64,000 bases of DNA from contig JAKUDP010000001.1 in assembly GCA_022570795.1 (NCBI GenBank), positions 2,976,001-3,040,000 on the forward strand, in the 5' to 3' direction. This stretch comes from Sphaerulina vaccinii (lineage: Eukaryota; Ascomycota; Dothideomycetes; Mycosphaerellales; Mycosphaerellaceae). Made by a program: the position numbers and the translations under genes. Numbering within the stretch: position 1 is the stretch's first letter; every line of letters starts with the position of its first letter. Under the pieces are notes generated by a model. That model was not told the DNA's origin and ran no database searches. It saw only the letters and a program-made list of their open reading frames with translations. Of this stretch, positions 1 through 11,103 are shown piece by piece.

Positions 1-1
1 G

Positions 2-331
2 AACTGGCTCTGGAACTTCTTGATCTCGTTCTTCACTCGCTTCATCACTGATGCGATCGACTATCTCTATGGCCTGGTCTTCGCTGGATGCTGTCTGGCT
101 CTGGCAGTCATTGTTTTCTTCTTCGTGATCGAGTCGAAAGACCGCTCACTGGAGGAGATTGACACCATGTACATGCTTGGCGTCAACCCAATCACAAGTG
201 CGAAGTGGGATGGAAGCAAGCTGCCTGTCAGCGGCGAGACTACCCAGAGGAACAGCAGCGACGCTGCTGCCGTCGAGAGGGAGGCTTTCCCAGACAGGCA
301 GAAGTCTGTCACTATCGGAGAGGAGTTGTAG
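2..331 (+). CDS. MFS sugar transporter, 3' end only
   Basis: This is the C-terminal end of a sugar porter of the major facilitator superfamily, cut by the left edge of the window. The open frame runs from base 2 without a start. It begins with NWLWNF, the usual lead into a late transmembrane helix of hexose transporters. A hydrophobic helix follows (about residues 20-42 of the fragment), then IESKDRSLEEIDTMY, which matches the PESKG..LEE(I/V)D signature after the last helix. The remaining roughly 50 residues are a polar cytoplasmic tail. Family membership is clear; substrate (hexose, disaccharide or quinate) cannot be told from this fragment. The stop codon is at 329-331. Confidence 0.85.
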   Translation, partial: NWLWNFLISFFTRFITDAIDYLYGLVFAGCCLALAVIVFFFVIESKDRSLEEIDTMYMLGVNPITSAKWDGSKLPVSGETTQRNSSDAAAVEREAFPDRQKSVTIGEEL

Positions 332-936
332 ATGAGCTGGAAATGCCTAAATGTTTAGCGTAATGTCAAAATGAATGCCTCAGAAAGGCTTATATTGAAC
401 CATCGTTCGCCGTCCACTGAGGTGTACTTTCATCACTGACATCTCGAGTGTAGAGTAGTCTTTGGTCTATTCTGCTACCAGTGCTTGCGATGGTACTATG
501 CTTCCCTTGCATTCAGACATGGACTGCTGCCACAGGACACGCCAAGCATTGTATGTAGAGAGCACACAATTGGTACCTGAGCTCTTGATTGTCGAATGCG
601 GTGATGAGCATAGCCCGAGGATTGGATTTCGATGGCATTGTACATGTCGTGGTATATGGAGAAGGAGAAGGAGCGATGTGAGGTCGATCTTGGCGAAACC
701 TTATTGGGAAATGTACTGGCAATGATGATGACATCTCACCTCCTACGCGACAACATCACTCTAGAGGATTGAGCCCGGAGTCTTCTCTTTGTCCGGATAT
801 GAATGACGCGCTGTAAGTTGTGAAGAAGTCTCACCTCGACAGCCAACCTAACTTACAGCACCCCACACATCAACTGTTCGACCACTTGAACGACGAAATC
901 AACATCAAGAACAAGAACAAGCACAACAACTTCAAC
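332..936. other. Intergenic region, no gene seen
   Basis: About 600 bp between the transporter stop and the next ATG. Short open frames here look like chance. The last 100 bases before the ATG are A/C-rich with repeated CAACA/GAACAA, typical of a fungal 5' leader. Confidence 0.6.
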
Positions 937-1818
937 ATGGGCGTCTCTCTAAGCACAGCGAGATACCTCGCCCCAGCATCCTTCCTCTACGACTTCGCAG
1001 CCCAACAATACGGCATGCTCAGCACCCCCAACATGAAAGACATCCACGACCGAAACCTATCCTTCTTCTCCCCGTAAGCAAAGTAGTAGATAGAAGGCAT
1101 GCTCTCGCTTCTGTGTCTCACCAAGCTCTCGCTCACTCGGGTACTGAGCTTGAGAACAGACATTGATTGAGACAGCCTATGTTTTCAGAGATCTTTGCTG
1201 ACCCTTCTACCTACTACTTTTAGGCAGCCATTCTTTATCGCTGGCTTCTTCTTCCCCCAGCAACTCTTCCAACTAGCCTGGCTCTACAAACTCTGGGCCT
1301 ACAAAGAAACCAACCCACAAGACAAGAAATCTCTCGACCGCATGGCGAAATTCGTACCATACTACGCTCTGGGAAACGTCTGCATTGGCACTTGGATGTT
1401 TTTCTGGAATAGCGAGAAATTATCAATTGCGAATATTTTCGTTATGCTCAATTCTACTGCGCAGATTTTCTTTATTGCTACGCAGCAGGAACCTATGGAT
1501 ACTTCGAATACTGGGTCGATTCTTACGCATATTGTCTCGAAGACTTTTGCTGGAATTGGTGTGTTGGACGCTCTGCACAATACTTCTGTGGCATTTTACA
1601 AGAATGTCATTCCGACTACTACGATTAAAGTCTTGACTGGTCTTGGGTTTGGTGGTGCAGCTCTTATGAGCGACTGGATCTTTGGTGGATGTTTGGTGTA
1701 CGATCTCATTGCCTTGAGTGTTGGCCAGCAGCAGTATGATGTTGCTTGGTCGAGACAGTTGGGATTCATGGCTGCTGGCACAGCTGCGCTTGTGGGCCTC
1801 AAGAACTATGTGAAGTAG
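937..1818 (+). CDS. Conserved fungal multi-pass membrane protein of unknown function
   Basis: Two exons, 937-1073 and 1224-1818, join in phase 2 to give 243 residues. The ATG at 937 begins MGVSLSTARYLAPASFLYDF, and the join restores HDRNLSFFSPQPFFIAGFFF. Four or five hydrophobic segments are visible, near residues 48-68, 95-113, 119-137, 160-180 and 195-230, so this is a small integral membrane protein. No catalytic motif is recognisable and I assign no function. The single intron (1074-1223) is unusually long for this window. It is nearly identical to an intron in the GTPase gene at 52.7-55.8 kb and is annotated separately as an introner-like element. Confidence 0.75.
1074..1223 (+). mobile_element. 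Introner-like element copy 1 (intron)
   Basis: A 150-bp intron with donor GTAAGC, branch site TTGCTGAC and acceptor CTACTTTTAG. Aligned without gaps to the intron at 53887-54036, I count 131 of 150 identical bases. It contains an inverted repeat CAAGCTC (1122-1128)/GAGCTTG (1146-1152), nested inside TGTCTCA (1114-1120)/TGAGACA (1168-1174). Homologous introns in unrelated genes, with foldable cores, define introner-like elements. The insertion is in phase 2. Confidence 0.88.
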
Positions 1819-2064
1819 GTATAGTATACCAGTGTGCGTGCGTTCCCGCGACACAGTAGCGGGTTGGTCTATCAGAACAGTAACAGCACTGCGAGAAGAG
1901 CTTGCTGACGACTTTCATGCAGGCCACCTTATGTCAAGGGCGAGTATGCACAGGTCGCGCAAGACGAAGCAGACGATCGAGTTTGAGAGGTGCGGAATCG
2001 AGGAGAGCTGAGACAGTTTTCCACTCGCATTCTGTACAATACCATAATGAGAGCAACATGACAA

Positions 2065-3135
2065 TCACCCCAACTCAACCATGCCATGCAAAACACTCGA
2101 TCTCCCACCATCTCCCCACACTCTAATACTCTTGATCGACCTCTTTCCGAAACCCTGCTGATGCTGTGCCAAAAGTGGTGCAATGCCCGCAAAGTTCTCG
2201 GTACCAAGCACGGCCAGAAAAGCCTCCGATAACCTCCCATCAACACCATTAGGCGTGAACATCCAGAAGCTCGGCCAAGGTAAGACGCCCTTATGCTGAT
2301 AGCCATCGCTCTGTAAAGCTTCTCTGATGATTTGCTGACTTGCCCGATTCGTGATGCCGCGGATGAAGATATATCGTAAAGGAGACACCTGTTCCTTCTG
2401 GTCCGGGTTGGCTGAAGAGAGGAGTTGGTAGCTCAGGTAGGTTAGATCAGACCAGTACTGAAGCTGTGGGAGAGGTGAGTTCTTAGAGAGATGGCTAGAT
2501 GTTGCTTTGCGGTAGGAAGGACTGTGGCGGTCTGAGGCTATGATGATGCCTTTTGATGGGTTGTAGATGCCGCAGTACTCGGCATTGGTTGCAGCGTACT
2601 CGACTCCATTGACAGTCACGTCTCTATTGTGTTCTAGCCGGATTGTCAGGCTTGTAGCAGGCGATGCTTGTAAGACTGCTAGTGCTGCCTCGAGGCCGGA
2701 GGTCTTGTCGTTGTAGACTTCAACGTTCTTGTCAGACTTCACACTCCAGCCCCACTTCTGCATGTCTGTAGCAGTCCAGATTGATTGCCTGGTTCTGAGC
2801 GGATTGTCCATAATTGCCCACATCTCTCTGCCCTTCTTGACAGCACTTTTGTAGCTGGTTGGCGGCGCCCGAGCCTCGAGTGGTGTCAACGTGGTCGAAG
2901 TATTGCCTTCCAATGATGTGGGTTTGTAGCTCTGCAGAGGTGTACCGATCCTGATTGGCACATGAGGTGCGGTAAGGTTGATACTCTGCCAAACTGTGCC
3001 GATCTTGATTGGTACCGCAGGAGTAGCAACAGGGATAGCCCGCGCAAACATTGACAGACTTGTCAGGAGCAGAGCCGTAGTAGCGAGTTTATACTTAATG
3101 CCTGGTATCACCGAGGTGGGGCCAGTGGGTGCCAT
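2065..3135 (-). CDS. Secreted protein of unknown function
   Basis: A single-exon frame of 356 residues from the ATG at 3135; the open frame continues upstream only through non-ATG codons. The N terminus has a hydrophobic stretch around residues 15-33 ending in FARA, a credible signal peptide with AXA-type cleavage. Residues 30-60 carry two near repeats (VPIKIGTVWQS and VPIRIGTPLQS). The rest is a mixed hydrophilic protein without cysteine clusters, transmembrane segments or a motif I recognise. Secretion is an inference from the N terminus; function is unknown. Confidence 0.6.
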   Translation of the reverse strand: MAPTGPTSVIPGIKYKLATTALLLTSLSMFARAIPVATPAVPIKIGTVWQSINLTAPHVPIRIGTPLQSYKPTSLEGNTSTTLTPLEARAPPTSYKSAVKKGREMWAIMDNPLRTRQSIWTATDMQKWGWSVKSDKNVEVYNDKTSGLEAALAVLQASPATSLTIRLEHNRDVTVNGVEYAATNAEYCGIYNPSKGIIIASDRHSPSYRKATSSHLSKNSPLPQLQYWSDLTYLSYQLLSSANPDQKEQVSPLRYIFIRGITNRASQQIIREALQSDGYQHKGVLPWPSFWMFTPNGVDGRLSEAFLAVLGTENFAGIAPLLAQHQQGFGKRSIKSIRVWGDGGRSSVLHGMVELG

Positions 3136-3412
3136 GCTGGAGTGTTGCAACTGTGTCGTAGGCTGTCATACAGTAGCCGGGATCGTGTCCATATGTACCA
3201 TCATAAGTGATACTGAGAGACAGTCAGGAGGAAGAATAACAATTGCCCAGCCGTCACGCCGTAAGGCACGCGCACGATGAGTGCCATGATCAGACGCATA
3301 GTCATGCCCTCGAGTCCAATCGCTCCAGTCCCGCCTCACACGCGCAAGGTCATACTGCTCCGTGATCAACAGCCGTTTGCCCTTGTATCAGGCAGAGGAG
3401 GAGAGGACAGGA

Positions 3413-4015
3413 TCACTCCCACCCAGCATCCCGATTGACCCTCTCAACCTCCTCGCCCATCCTCCTCATCCACCTCTCCACGAGCTGCCCATTCTCTTTC
3501 TGCAGCTCCTCCTTCTTCTGCTCCGCCATATTCAACTGCAACTGCAGACTGACCATCTCATCCTGCGCCTCCTCTACCAACTTCGCTTTGCCTCTGATCT
3601 CCTCCTCCCTATCACGTAGCTTCCTTTCCGTGTCAAGTTTCTGTTTCGTAAGCGTAGTGATCTGTACACTGGAGTCTTTTTGAGAAGTTTGGAGGGCGTT
3701 GAGGGAGAGTGTGAGTTCGGCGACTTGCGCTTGGAGTGAGGCACGGGCGCGTTGAGTGCTGGAGAGGTCTGTTCGGAGGGTCGTGAGGAGGTCACTGTCC
3801 GGTACAGGCGATTTGGCGGGACCTTTAGCCTTTGTTGGTGTAGCAGTGCGGTCTAGATAGGCTGGTGATGCTGGCGCTGAGCTGGTATTTGTTATAGCAG
3901 CTGCTGCTGTTCGGTCGGCGAGCTTTGTGTAGGCATCTATGAACGGCTTGTGGGCTTGTTCGCGAGCGTCGCGGGCATCGAGAGCAGCGGAGTACTGCTC
4001 GATCCAGTCGCTCAT
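3413..4015 (-). CDS. ATG16: Autophagy protein Atg16
   Basis: Encodes 200 residues from the ATG at 4015. The N terminus has the Atg5-binding signature (W-EQYSAALDARDAREQAHKP, then AYTKLADRT). Residues 75-180 form a long coiled coil, and the C terminus ends in LVERWMRRMGEEVERVN, the conserved end of fungal Atg16. Atg16 dimerises through the coiled coil and binds Atg5-Atg12, forming the complex that directs Atg8 lipidation at the phagophore. Length is in the range of fungal Atg16, which lacks the WD40 tail of the animal protein. A slightly earlier in-frame start at 4033 is not an ATG. The downstream neighbour on the same strand starts its 3' end 270 bp upstream. Confidence 0.9.
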   Translation of the reverse strand: MSDWIEQYSAALDARDAREQAHKPFIDAYTKLADRTAAAAITNTSSAPASPAYLDRTATPTKAKGPAKSPVPDSDLLTTLRTDLSSTQRARASLQAQVAELTLSLNALQTSQKDSSVQITTLTKQKLDTERKLRDREEEIRGKAKLVEEAQDEMVSLQLQLNMAEQKKEELQKENGQLVERWMRRMGEEVERVNRDAGWE

Positions 4016-4285
4016 GGTATCGGCAGATCGCAACTACTGTCAAAAGTGTCTGGCCCGTGTTGTCGCATGGTGTTGTGTGGGGTGTGGACGCGAGGATGGA
4101 AGCAGGACATATGCATGTGAAAGTGGAGACTGAGCTTCACTTCGAGCTTGGCAAACCCAAACAGCACGATAGCGAGAAGAAAGGCACGGTTCACAGTATC
4201 CTGGCATATCGCCATTAGGTATCATTACTATTACTATCCTATCTGGTCATACGAACTGTCGTCTCCAACAATTCTGAGCACATTG

Positions 4286-6286
4286 CTATACGCTCATCAT
4301 CGAAGGTCTTTCCATCCCAAGTCCCTTCAGCATCTCTTTTGGACTGGTCGCCGTCTTCAAGATCGGCGAGATCTGTGGTTGTATAGGCTGATTCCCTGCA
4401 GGCAACGGGAACGCCCCATCAGGTTCTGCTTCTGATGTCAAGTCCGTGTCGGTGTCTGATATCACCGATTGAGCCGATGATGTAACGAGTGATGGAGTGG
4501 CTGTGGACGGCGGCATACTGATGTGATCCCAATCACTGGCTTCATCAGGTGGCAGTGGTATCGATGCAGCTTCTGGTAGGTCTTCAGTGATGGGAGCAGG
4601 GACTTCCTCAGTCACCCGCTCGTAGAACAGCATGAAAGCACCAGCTTGACCAAGTGCTACATCTTCTGGAACTGCACTGACATCTTCATCGCTCAGCCGC
4701 CACCATCTCTCTTCACTTGAGTCTTGATTCATGCCATCAGCATCAGGCTCGTCATCGGTCGATGGAGGAACGCCAGGATGCTTTCGATAGCAAATGTAGT
4801 GCCCATTTTCATGCCGTCCATAATGCTGGACAACTGCACTCAGCTTGAACGTGGCAGGAGAGCTGCCTGGTTCCAGGAGCCATGGCCGTAGATCCAAGAT
4901 CTCAGGATATTGCACTTCAGCATAGTTCTTCCTTTGCGCACCCGTGGTTTCGTCAAACACGCTCCGGTTGATGTGAATCGCCAGCGATTGTGGTGCACGT
5001 CCGATGATTGCCTCTCGCCGCTTGACGACGCTCGCGTATGACTTGGAGGGAATCTGGCAGTCTTGCTTCAGCGTCTTGTCCGAGAAGTCATCCTCGTCAA
5101 GTGCCTTCTCGATCGCTTGTAAGCGTTGCACTACCTGTGCTCGGACCTCGGGAGGTAGCTGTATGGCCTGGCTCCCAACAGACGCAGTCAACGCCTCTGC
5201 ATTCTCCGTCTGGTCTGGCTGGAAGGGAGCATTGACAAGCAGCTTCTGTAGTCTCTCCGCGCCTTGCATAAGTGTGCAGCTTCGACACTCTACACCCTCG
5301 ATATCCTCGCTCTTCGTGTACTCCGTGAGACAGTCCTGTAGATCGTAGTAATGCGAGTTGCCCAGTGGCACAGTCAGGCAGTTGAACGGGATCATCGAAT
5401 AGCCTTCGGAGAACCCACACTGTGTACAAGATACTCGCTGTGCAGTCAGTCCTTCCAGTGGGTTGCGCATTGCTACCGCTTGTGCTGCCTCCTTGGCGTT
5501 GTCCTGCTCTTTGCCCTTCTGATCCCTCTCCATAATGGTCTCGAGTCCAGGCTTGTCCAACTGCTGCTTGAATGCCTTCTTCGCTTCCTTGTCCAACTCG
5601 TCCATGACCTTGGAGAAATACTCTTGAGCATCCTGCTGCTGCCAACTGCTCATGTTCTTGAGCTTCGCCGGTGTCCAGATGTGCTTCCCATTATTCTCTT
5701 TAGCTCGCAGTCTGCCAATCATCTCCTGCAGGGCTGTGTTCGTGGTTGCGCTTGCGTCACTATCTCCTGGTTCTGCTGTCTTCAGCCAGCCGTTGAAGCG
5801 CTCCAGGCTGGCGAGCGCTTGGAGCACGCTGTTCTGGTAGCAGCTGTTGTCCCAGTTTCCCAGACCAGCTGGTACATTCGAAGTAGCAGGCCGTAGACCC
5901 GTGGCCATGCTCAGTCTTCGCGAGACACTTCCCAGCCCGATCGCTTCGCCTGCTGGTAGCTTCTGCAGCAGCGCATTTCCACCTAAGCCTAAGATCTGCC
6001 TGAGCGCATCGCTCTTTGCAGCATGGGTTTGCGACAGCATATTGTTCGAGTTTAACTCCTGTCTTCGAGCCGAGTCCAACAGGAGTGGTGTAGGAATTAC
6101 ATAGACGATAGTGTTCCAGAGCAGCTCGTGAGGTCGTAGAATAGCAATGTCAAGGTACTGTAGCCCGTAGTAGAGCCCGATCAGCAGGATAATGGCCGTG
6201 ACAACAGTAGAAGCTGTGTCTGGATGAGGCACTTGTTGCTCGTGGTACTGCTGTTCAAGTTGGCGGTAATGGCGGCGGTCGTCCAT
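4286..6286 (-). CDS. Membrane-anchored ubiquitin carboxyl-terminal hydrolase (Ubp1/USP30-like)
   Basis: A single exon of 666 residues. A transmembrane helix lies near residues 26-45, then the USP domain starts: Cys box GLGNWDNSCYQNS with catalytic Cys149, the QQQDAQEYF motif near 216-223, a CxxC pair (287/290) and a second pair (334/337) matching the USP zinc-binding fingers, and the His box GRHENGHYICY with catalytic His496. WWRLSDEDV near 528-536 is the usual third region. The N-terminal membrane anchor plus USP domain is the layout of yeast Ubp1 and animal mitochondrial USP30. The acidic Ser/Thr-rich C-terminal 100 residues look disordered. It is divergently arranged with ALB1, sharing a promoter region of about 220 bp. 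Confidence 0.85.
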   Translation of the reverse strand: MDDRRHYRQLEQQYHEQQVPHPDTASTVVTAIILLIGLYYGLQYLDIAILRPHELLWNTIVYVIPTPLLLDSARRQELNSNNMLSQTHAAKSDALRQILGLGGNALLQKLPAGEAIGLGSVSRRLSMATGLRPATSNVPAGLGNWDNSCYQNSVLQALASLERFNGWLKTAEPGDSDASATTNTALQEMIGRLRAKENNGKHIWTPAKLKNMSSWQQQDAQEYFSKVMDELDKEAKKAFKQQLDKPGLETIMERDQKGKEQDNAKEAAQAVAMRNPLEGLTAQRVSCTQCGFSEGYSMIPFNCLTVPLGNSHYYDLQDCLTEYTKSEDIEGVECRSCTLMQGAERLQKLLVNAPFQPDQTENAEALTASVGSQAIQLPPEVRAQVVQRLQAIEKALDEDDFSDKTLKQDCQIPSKSYASVVKRREAIIGRAPQSLAIHINRSVFDETTGAQRKNYAEVQYPEILDLRPWLLEPGSSPATFKLSAVVQHYGRHENGHYICYRKHPGVPPSTDDEPDADGMNQDSSEERWWRLSDEDVSAVPEDVALGQAGAFMLFYERVTEEVPAPITEDLPEAASIPLPPDEASDWDHISMPPSTATPSLVTSSAQSVISDTDTDLTSEAEPDGAFPLPAGNQPIQPQISPILKTATSPKEMLKGLGMERPSMMSV

Positions 6287-6504
6287 AATGTCGGGTCTGG
6301 TATATGCTATGCATCGGTGGGATGTCTCTGAGAGGATGGATGTCTTGTAAGTGCATGTAAGTTGCAGTCGTGAAGAGTGTTGAAAAGGTTCGAGACAAGA
6401 ACGGCCGTCACATGAAGGTCTTGGCTGGTGTACTAGCGTAGCTCTTTTCTACCGATAGCAGCTTTTGTTGACAGGTTCGAATTTCTGTCCACACAGGCAC
6501 GAAG
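6287..6504. promoter_or_regulatory. Shared divergent promoter region (UBP and ALB1)
   Basis: Only 218 bp separate the two start codons, so both genes must be driven from this interval. No specific factor site can be named with confidence. Confidence 0.45.
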
Positions 6505-7121
6505 ATGAAGGTGCCAAAGGTGAACAAGAAGGGTGAGCCGCAGCTATTCGGTTATAGTGAGAATGTAAACTAATATTGTCAGGCGTCTCTGTACGGTCAC
6601 GCGCCGCTCGTCGTGGTGCTGAACCCGCACGCGCAGATCTCGAATCGATTAAACCGCCAAAGGAAGAGACAGACTACAAGCCATGGCTACACAATGCTCA
6701 GAATGCCGGCATTCAGAAGAAGGCGAAGAAGAAGCAGTTGACCACTGCGCAGAAGAAGCGACAGGAAAAGGCTTTAGAGAAGGCAGATGCCATCACTTCA
6801 AAGCACGAGAAGAAGGTTGAGGATAGCAAGAAGAGGAGCGCACGAACACAGGCGCGAGCCAAGCAGTGGGAAGATCTGAACGACAAGCTGGTTGCTGAGA
6901 AAGAGGCTAAAGAGGAGGCAAAGAAGACGGTGAAGTCAAAATCCTCTAAGACTGCTACAGCTGCGGGAGCAGAACGTGTTGGAGATGAAGTCATGCCAGA
7001 TGTCGCAGCACCTTTGCCTACCAGCGCTCCTGGAGATCTTGAAAAGCCAATGGTGCCCGAAGGTGCTCCTGAGTGGGCATCTCGACATGCTGAGGCAGAA
7101 GATTTCGACGAGATCACCTGA
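6505..7121 (+). CDS. ALB1: Ribosome biogenesis protein Alb1
   Basis: Two exons, 6505-6532 and 6583-7121, give 188 residues. The first exon encodes only MKVPKVNKK; after a 50-bp intron the protein continues as GVSVRSRAARRG, the conserved Alb1 start. The ATG-proximal exon is easily missed. The body is a Lys/Glu/Ala-rich helix (residues 50-130), and the acidic C terminus includes PEWASRHAEAEDF. In yeast Alb1 works with Arx1 on pre-60S particles during export and maturation. The intron has GTGAGC, CTAAT and CAG signals and splits a Gly codon in phase 1. Confidence 0.85.
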
Positions 7122-8963
7122 GCTGAGGCATCTGGAGGAATAACTGTGTAACGAAACTCATCTGAAGACCACATTGGAGACATGTGCGCAGCCCGCAGTG
7201 CAAATGGTTGAATAGGAGACACGGCGCCCGTTCAGTCTCACAGCGCCCTGCAAGGTCCCGCTGCAATTCAGCTCGCACTGCACTGTAATCTGCAAGCACG
7301 CGGCAACACATGTATGCTGTGCAACGAGAAGAACGCGTTGTTTACACAACAAGAGACGTGCGCGAGGCGTAGTCAATGGCGGAGTCGTAGCAGATAGATA
7401 GAACTGTGGAGTAGGAGAAGTCGTACAGCAGTCTGGTGTACTGCATGAATATACCGGCATTCGGCGTATCAAATGCACACGACGGTTTACAGGAATCTTG
7501 TGACCGCTCACCATCGCCACTTTAGCAAAGAATTTTGTGTCCAAATATTTCATTCGGGATCGACGCGAGCCACGCTCCGAGATGCGTTCGGTGCTCGGCG
7601 GCATTGCTCATCATGAGCCTCCTTATTCATCCACTGCTAAATTTCTGATGATGTTCGGTTGCTTTGACTTGCAAGACGCACTGATTGTTGGACTTTGCTG
7701 CGAGAATGATGCTGCCTGTGAGAACTGTTCACCATATCAACAACTATAGATCGTGAAGAAGTTCTGTGCACAAAGTCGAAGTGAGCACAAGCGAATCGTT
7801 GGTTGGAGCTCTCCTCCACAGTGTAATCTCCCACATTGATTAGGGTCGGTGAGTAGCCCGAGCGTTGGGCTATGGTCGATCAGAACAGGATGCTAGTAAA
7901 ACCCATGTCGTCTGCTCTCCTTGACATCTGTTACACCTTCTTGCCTCCATCTTGGTTGTTATATTCCTGTGCGTCATTGTTTTAGCCTACCACATCGCCT
8001 GAGCAACATTCGAGATACGATACGATTACAGTTTGGCATTGGAAAGCCTGGTGGACTGCGTCATAGACAGACAAGGGGTGTCTGGTTCTGATCTGGAAGA
8101 CGGTCGAGAAGTGGTCGCTGGAAGACGCGGACGAAGCAAACGAAGCAGCAAAATAGCATCACGCGAGAGTCCAGGAACGGTGCTCTTCGGGAGCTGACGT
8201 GCAGCTTGCTCCGTGGAGGGTGTTCTGTGTTCTGCAAGGCTTACGGATCCAGCGGAATAATCGCTTAGAGGTGAGTACAGTACAGCCCTCTTCCTCCTTC
8301 GTTCAGCTCGCAAATCCTCCGATCACTTCTCCCAACTTGGAAACATATGAGGACAAGGGAGCCGCGACTGTCAACCAACTCTGTTCAGCCTACGAAACAC
8401 GACAATCTGGAGAATCTGGTACTTCCGACTGCACATTGCGATCGCCATCTTCGATATCTTACAGCGAGGCGTCGCCGAACAAGGCACTTGGCGTTTTCGA
8501 CCTTGTCCGGCAACACGCGCGATCAGACGGAAGAGCCTTGTCAAGCCTCGTTCTGCTGCTTTGCATGAAACGGTCCTTTACATCATCACAACTCTGACCA
8601 AGTGCTTGCCTCTCTGACTGTATCGCACCTGGTTCCTACCTTACTGTCTCTACGATATCACACTCTCTCAACCACGACCTGCGCAACCTGATCGACTCTG
8701 GCATCTGGCATTCTTGGTACCTGCGCGCGTGCCGTTCTCTCCTTGGGTTCATCAGGACACTTGCACCTCATTTCCCGCATCGCCACGCCACGCTACGCTA
8801 CTGAGACAAACTACTCTTATCGACACAACGCGCACGACCAGCTGGTTTCTGCACTGCACTACTACCTCTTTGCATGACTGCGGCAGCGACCGCCTGCTCT
8901 ACATAGCACAAGAGTGCGCTCTACCACACAGCAACTAATCATAATCTACAACCAACAGACGCA
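7122..8963. other. Long intergenic region upstream of LCB2
   Basis: About 1.8 kb without a convincing gene. The last 350 bases are strongly pyrimidine-rich on the + strand (repeated CTCTC, CTACC, ACTCT), which fits a promoter and 5' leader of a highly expressed fungal gene. Open frames here have no protein-like composition. Confidence 0.5.
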
Positions 8964-11103
8964 ATGCCTGCCATACGCGCTATCAACCCCTTTGCCGCTC
9001 CCCTCGCCCACACCGAGACCATCCTCTCCGAAAAGGAGCCCATTCGCATTGAAACACGAGAGACGACGATACCAGCGCCGCCGACCAAGACCGGTCTGCG
9101 CTTCGTGCGACCCAAATTTTCGCTGCCTTTCAACACGTCGCCAAAAGTTGCAAAGGTTCAATCTCTGCCCGAGATAAACACGCAAGATCAGCTGAAGCCA
9201 CCACAATCGGTGCAGTTCAGGCCGCCAAGTCCGCAAATTCCAACTCTGAGCCTACCGACGATAAACCTGACAACTGCGACAGGAGAGAAGAGCAAGATGG
9301 AGGATCTGCCCAAGCCTCTCACACTGTTCCAGCCACCAACACCTGCAGAGGCGCGTCGCATTGCACGACAGCATGCAGCATTCGGCCCACTTGGGTCAAA
9401 GCAGCACTTGTACACCTCGAGATTCGAAGGTCCTGAGTTCCCCGAGCCGATCGAAGACGAGCCTCCTTACTACTTTTTGCTCACCACCTATATCTCATAT
9501 CTGGTAAGTCTGAGACCTGATCGGTTGGCAATGGCTTGTGTCCTAATGCATGCAGATTCTGATCATCTTCGGACATGTGCGAGATTTCTTTGGCAAGCAG
9601 TTTAAGCCAGAGCAGTACAAACAGCTACGAGAACACGATGGGTATGCTCCGCTCAACTCGGATTTCGACAACTTCTACATCCGACGACTCCAGCTGCGAA
9701 TCAACGACTGCTTCCGGCGACCAGTCACAGGTGTTCCGGGACGATTCATCACACTGTTGGACCGCACGAGCGATGACCACAACTTGTCGTTCAAGCTCAC
9801 AGGCACGACTACTCAAACATTGAACATGTCATCCTACAACTATCTAGGATTCGCGCAATCAGAAGGAGAATGTGCAGACGAGGCAGAGCGTGTGTTGAGG
9901 AAGTACGGAATCTCATACTGCTCGCCGAGAGGAGACGTCGGCACATCAGATCTACATATCGATGTGGAACGACAGGTTGCTGAGTTCGTCGGCAAAGAGG
10001 CGGCTTCGATATACTCCATGGGATTCGTCACCAACGCTACCATCTTCCCAGCTCTTGTTGGTAAGGGCTGCCTCCTGATCTCCGATCAGCTGAACCACTC
10101 TTCGATCAGATTCGGCGCCAGACTCAGCGGTGCAGTTATTGACATGTTTTCACACAACGACATGGACGATCTCGAACGTCTCCTCCGTGAGCATATTTCG
10201 CAAGGACAGCCACGCACACACAGACCTTGGAGAAAGATTCTGGTAGCAGTAGAGGGTCTGTACAGTATGGAGGGCACAATGTGCAATCTGCCAGGTCTGG
10301 TTGCATTGAAGAAGAAGTACAAGTTCAGCCTATATGTGGACGAGGCACATTCGATTGGAGCTCTTGGTCCACGCGGCCGTGGTGTCTGCGACTACTTCGG
10401 AATCGACACAGCAGACATCGACATCCTGATGGGCACATTCACCAAGTCGTTTGGTGCTAATGGAGGCTACATCTGCAGCAGCAAGGCCATTATTGACAAG
10501 ATTCGAGTAACAAACGCTGGCACAATCTACGGAGAGGCCCCAACTCCTGCAGTTCTCGCGCAGATTAGCTCCAGTTTGAGGATCATTGCTGGTCAGCTTG
10601 CACCAGGCCAAGGCGAGGAGCGCCTGCAACGTTTAGCCTTCAACTCCCGCTATCTCCGCCTCGGATTGAAGCGTCTTGGTTTCATAGTCTACGGCCACGA
10701 CGACTCGCCCATCATCCCACTCTTGCTTTATCACCCAGCCAAGATTCCAGCCTTCTCGCATGAGATGCTCAAGCGCAAGATTGCTGTGGTCGTTGTTGGA
10801 TATCCTGCTACCCCACTCATCTCCTCACGAGCACGATTCTGCGTATCGGCCGCACACACAAAGGACGATCTGGACCGACTACTGGCAGCATGTGACCAGG
10901 CGGGCGAAATTCTCCAGCTCAAGTTCAGCACGGGCGTTGCTGGTGGGCAAGAGCCAATTCCTGATGGCTTGGCCAACAAGGAGGAGATGGAGGTCCGATC
11001 ATGCCTTGAGGCTGGTGGCAAGCCAGCTCTCAATGCACCACGATGGAAGCTAGAGGATGTCATCAAGCGAGGCGCACAAGACGTGAAGCAGCGACTATGC
11101 TGA
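8964..11103 (+). CDS. LCB2: Serine palmitoyltransferase subunit 2
   Basis: Exons 8964-9503 and 9556-11103 join in phase 0 to give 695 residues. The protein is the pyridoxal-phosphate subunit of serine palmitoyltransferase, which condenses serine and palmitoyl-CoA in the first step of sphingolipid synthesis in the ER. Clear family marks include YNYLGFAQ, YCSPRGDVGTSDLH, the DEAHSIGALGPRGRGV stretch, and TFTKSFGANGGYI with the Schiff-base lysine at about residue 477. A hydrophobic segment around residues 168-186 spans the exon junction and is the expected membrane anchor. The roughly 150-residue N-terminal Pro/Thr-rich extension is longer than in yeast Lcb2. The 52-bp intron has a regular GTAAGT donor. 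Confidence 0.95.

Noticed and set aside
6470..6485. GGTTCGAATTT, resembling a tRNA B box
   Set aside because: No matching A box or cloverleaf arms nearby; it lies in the UBP/ALB1 promoter.
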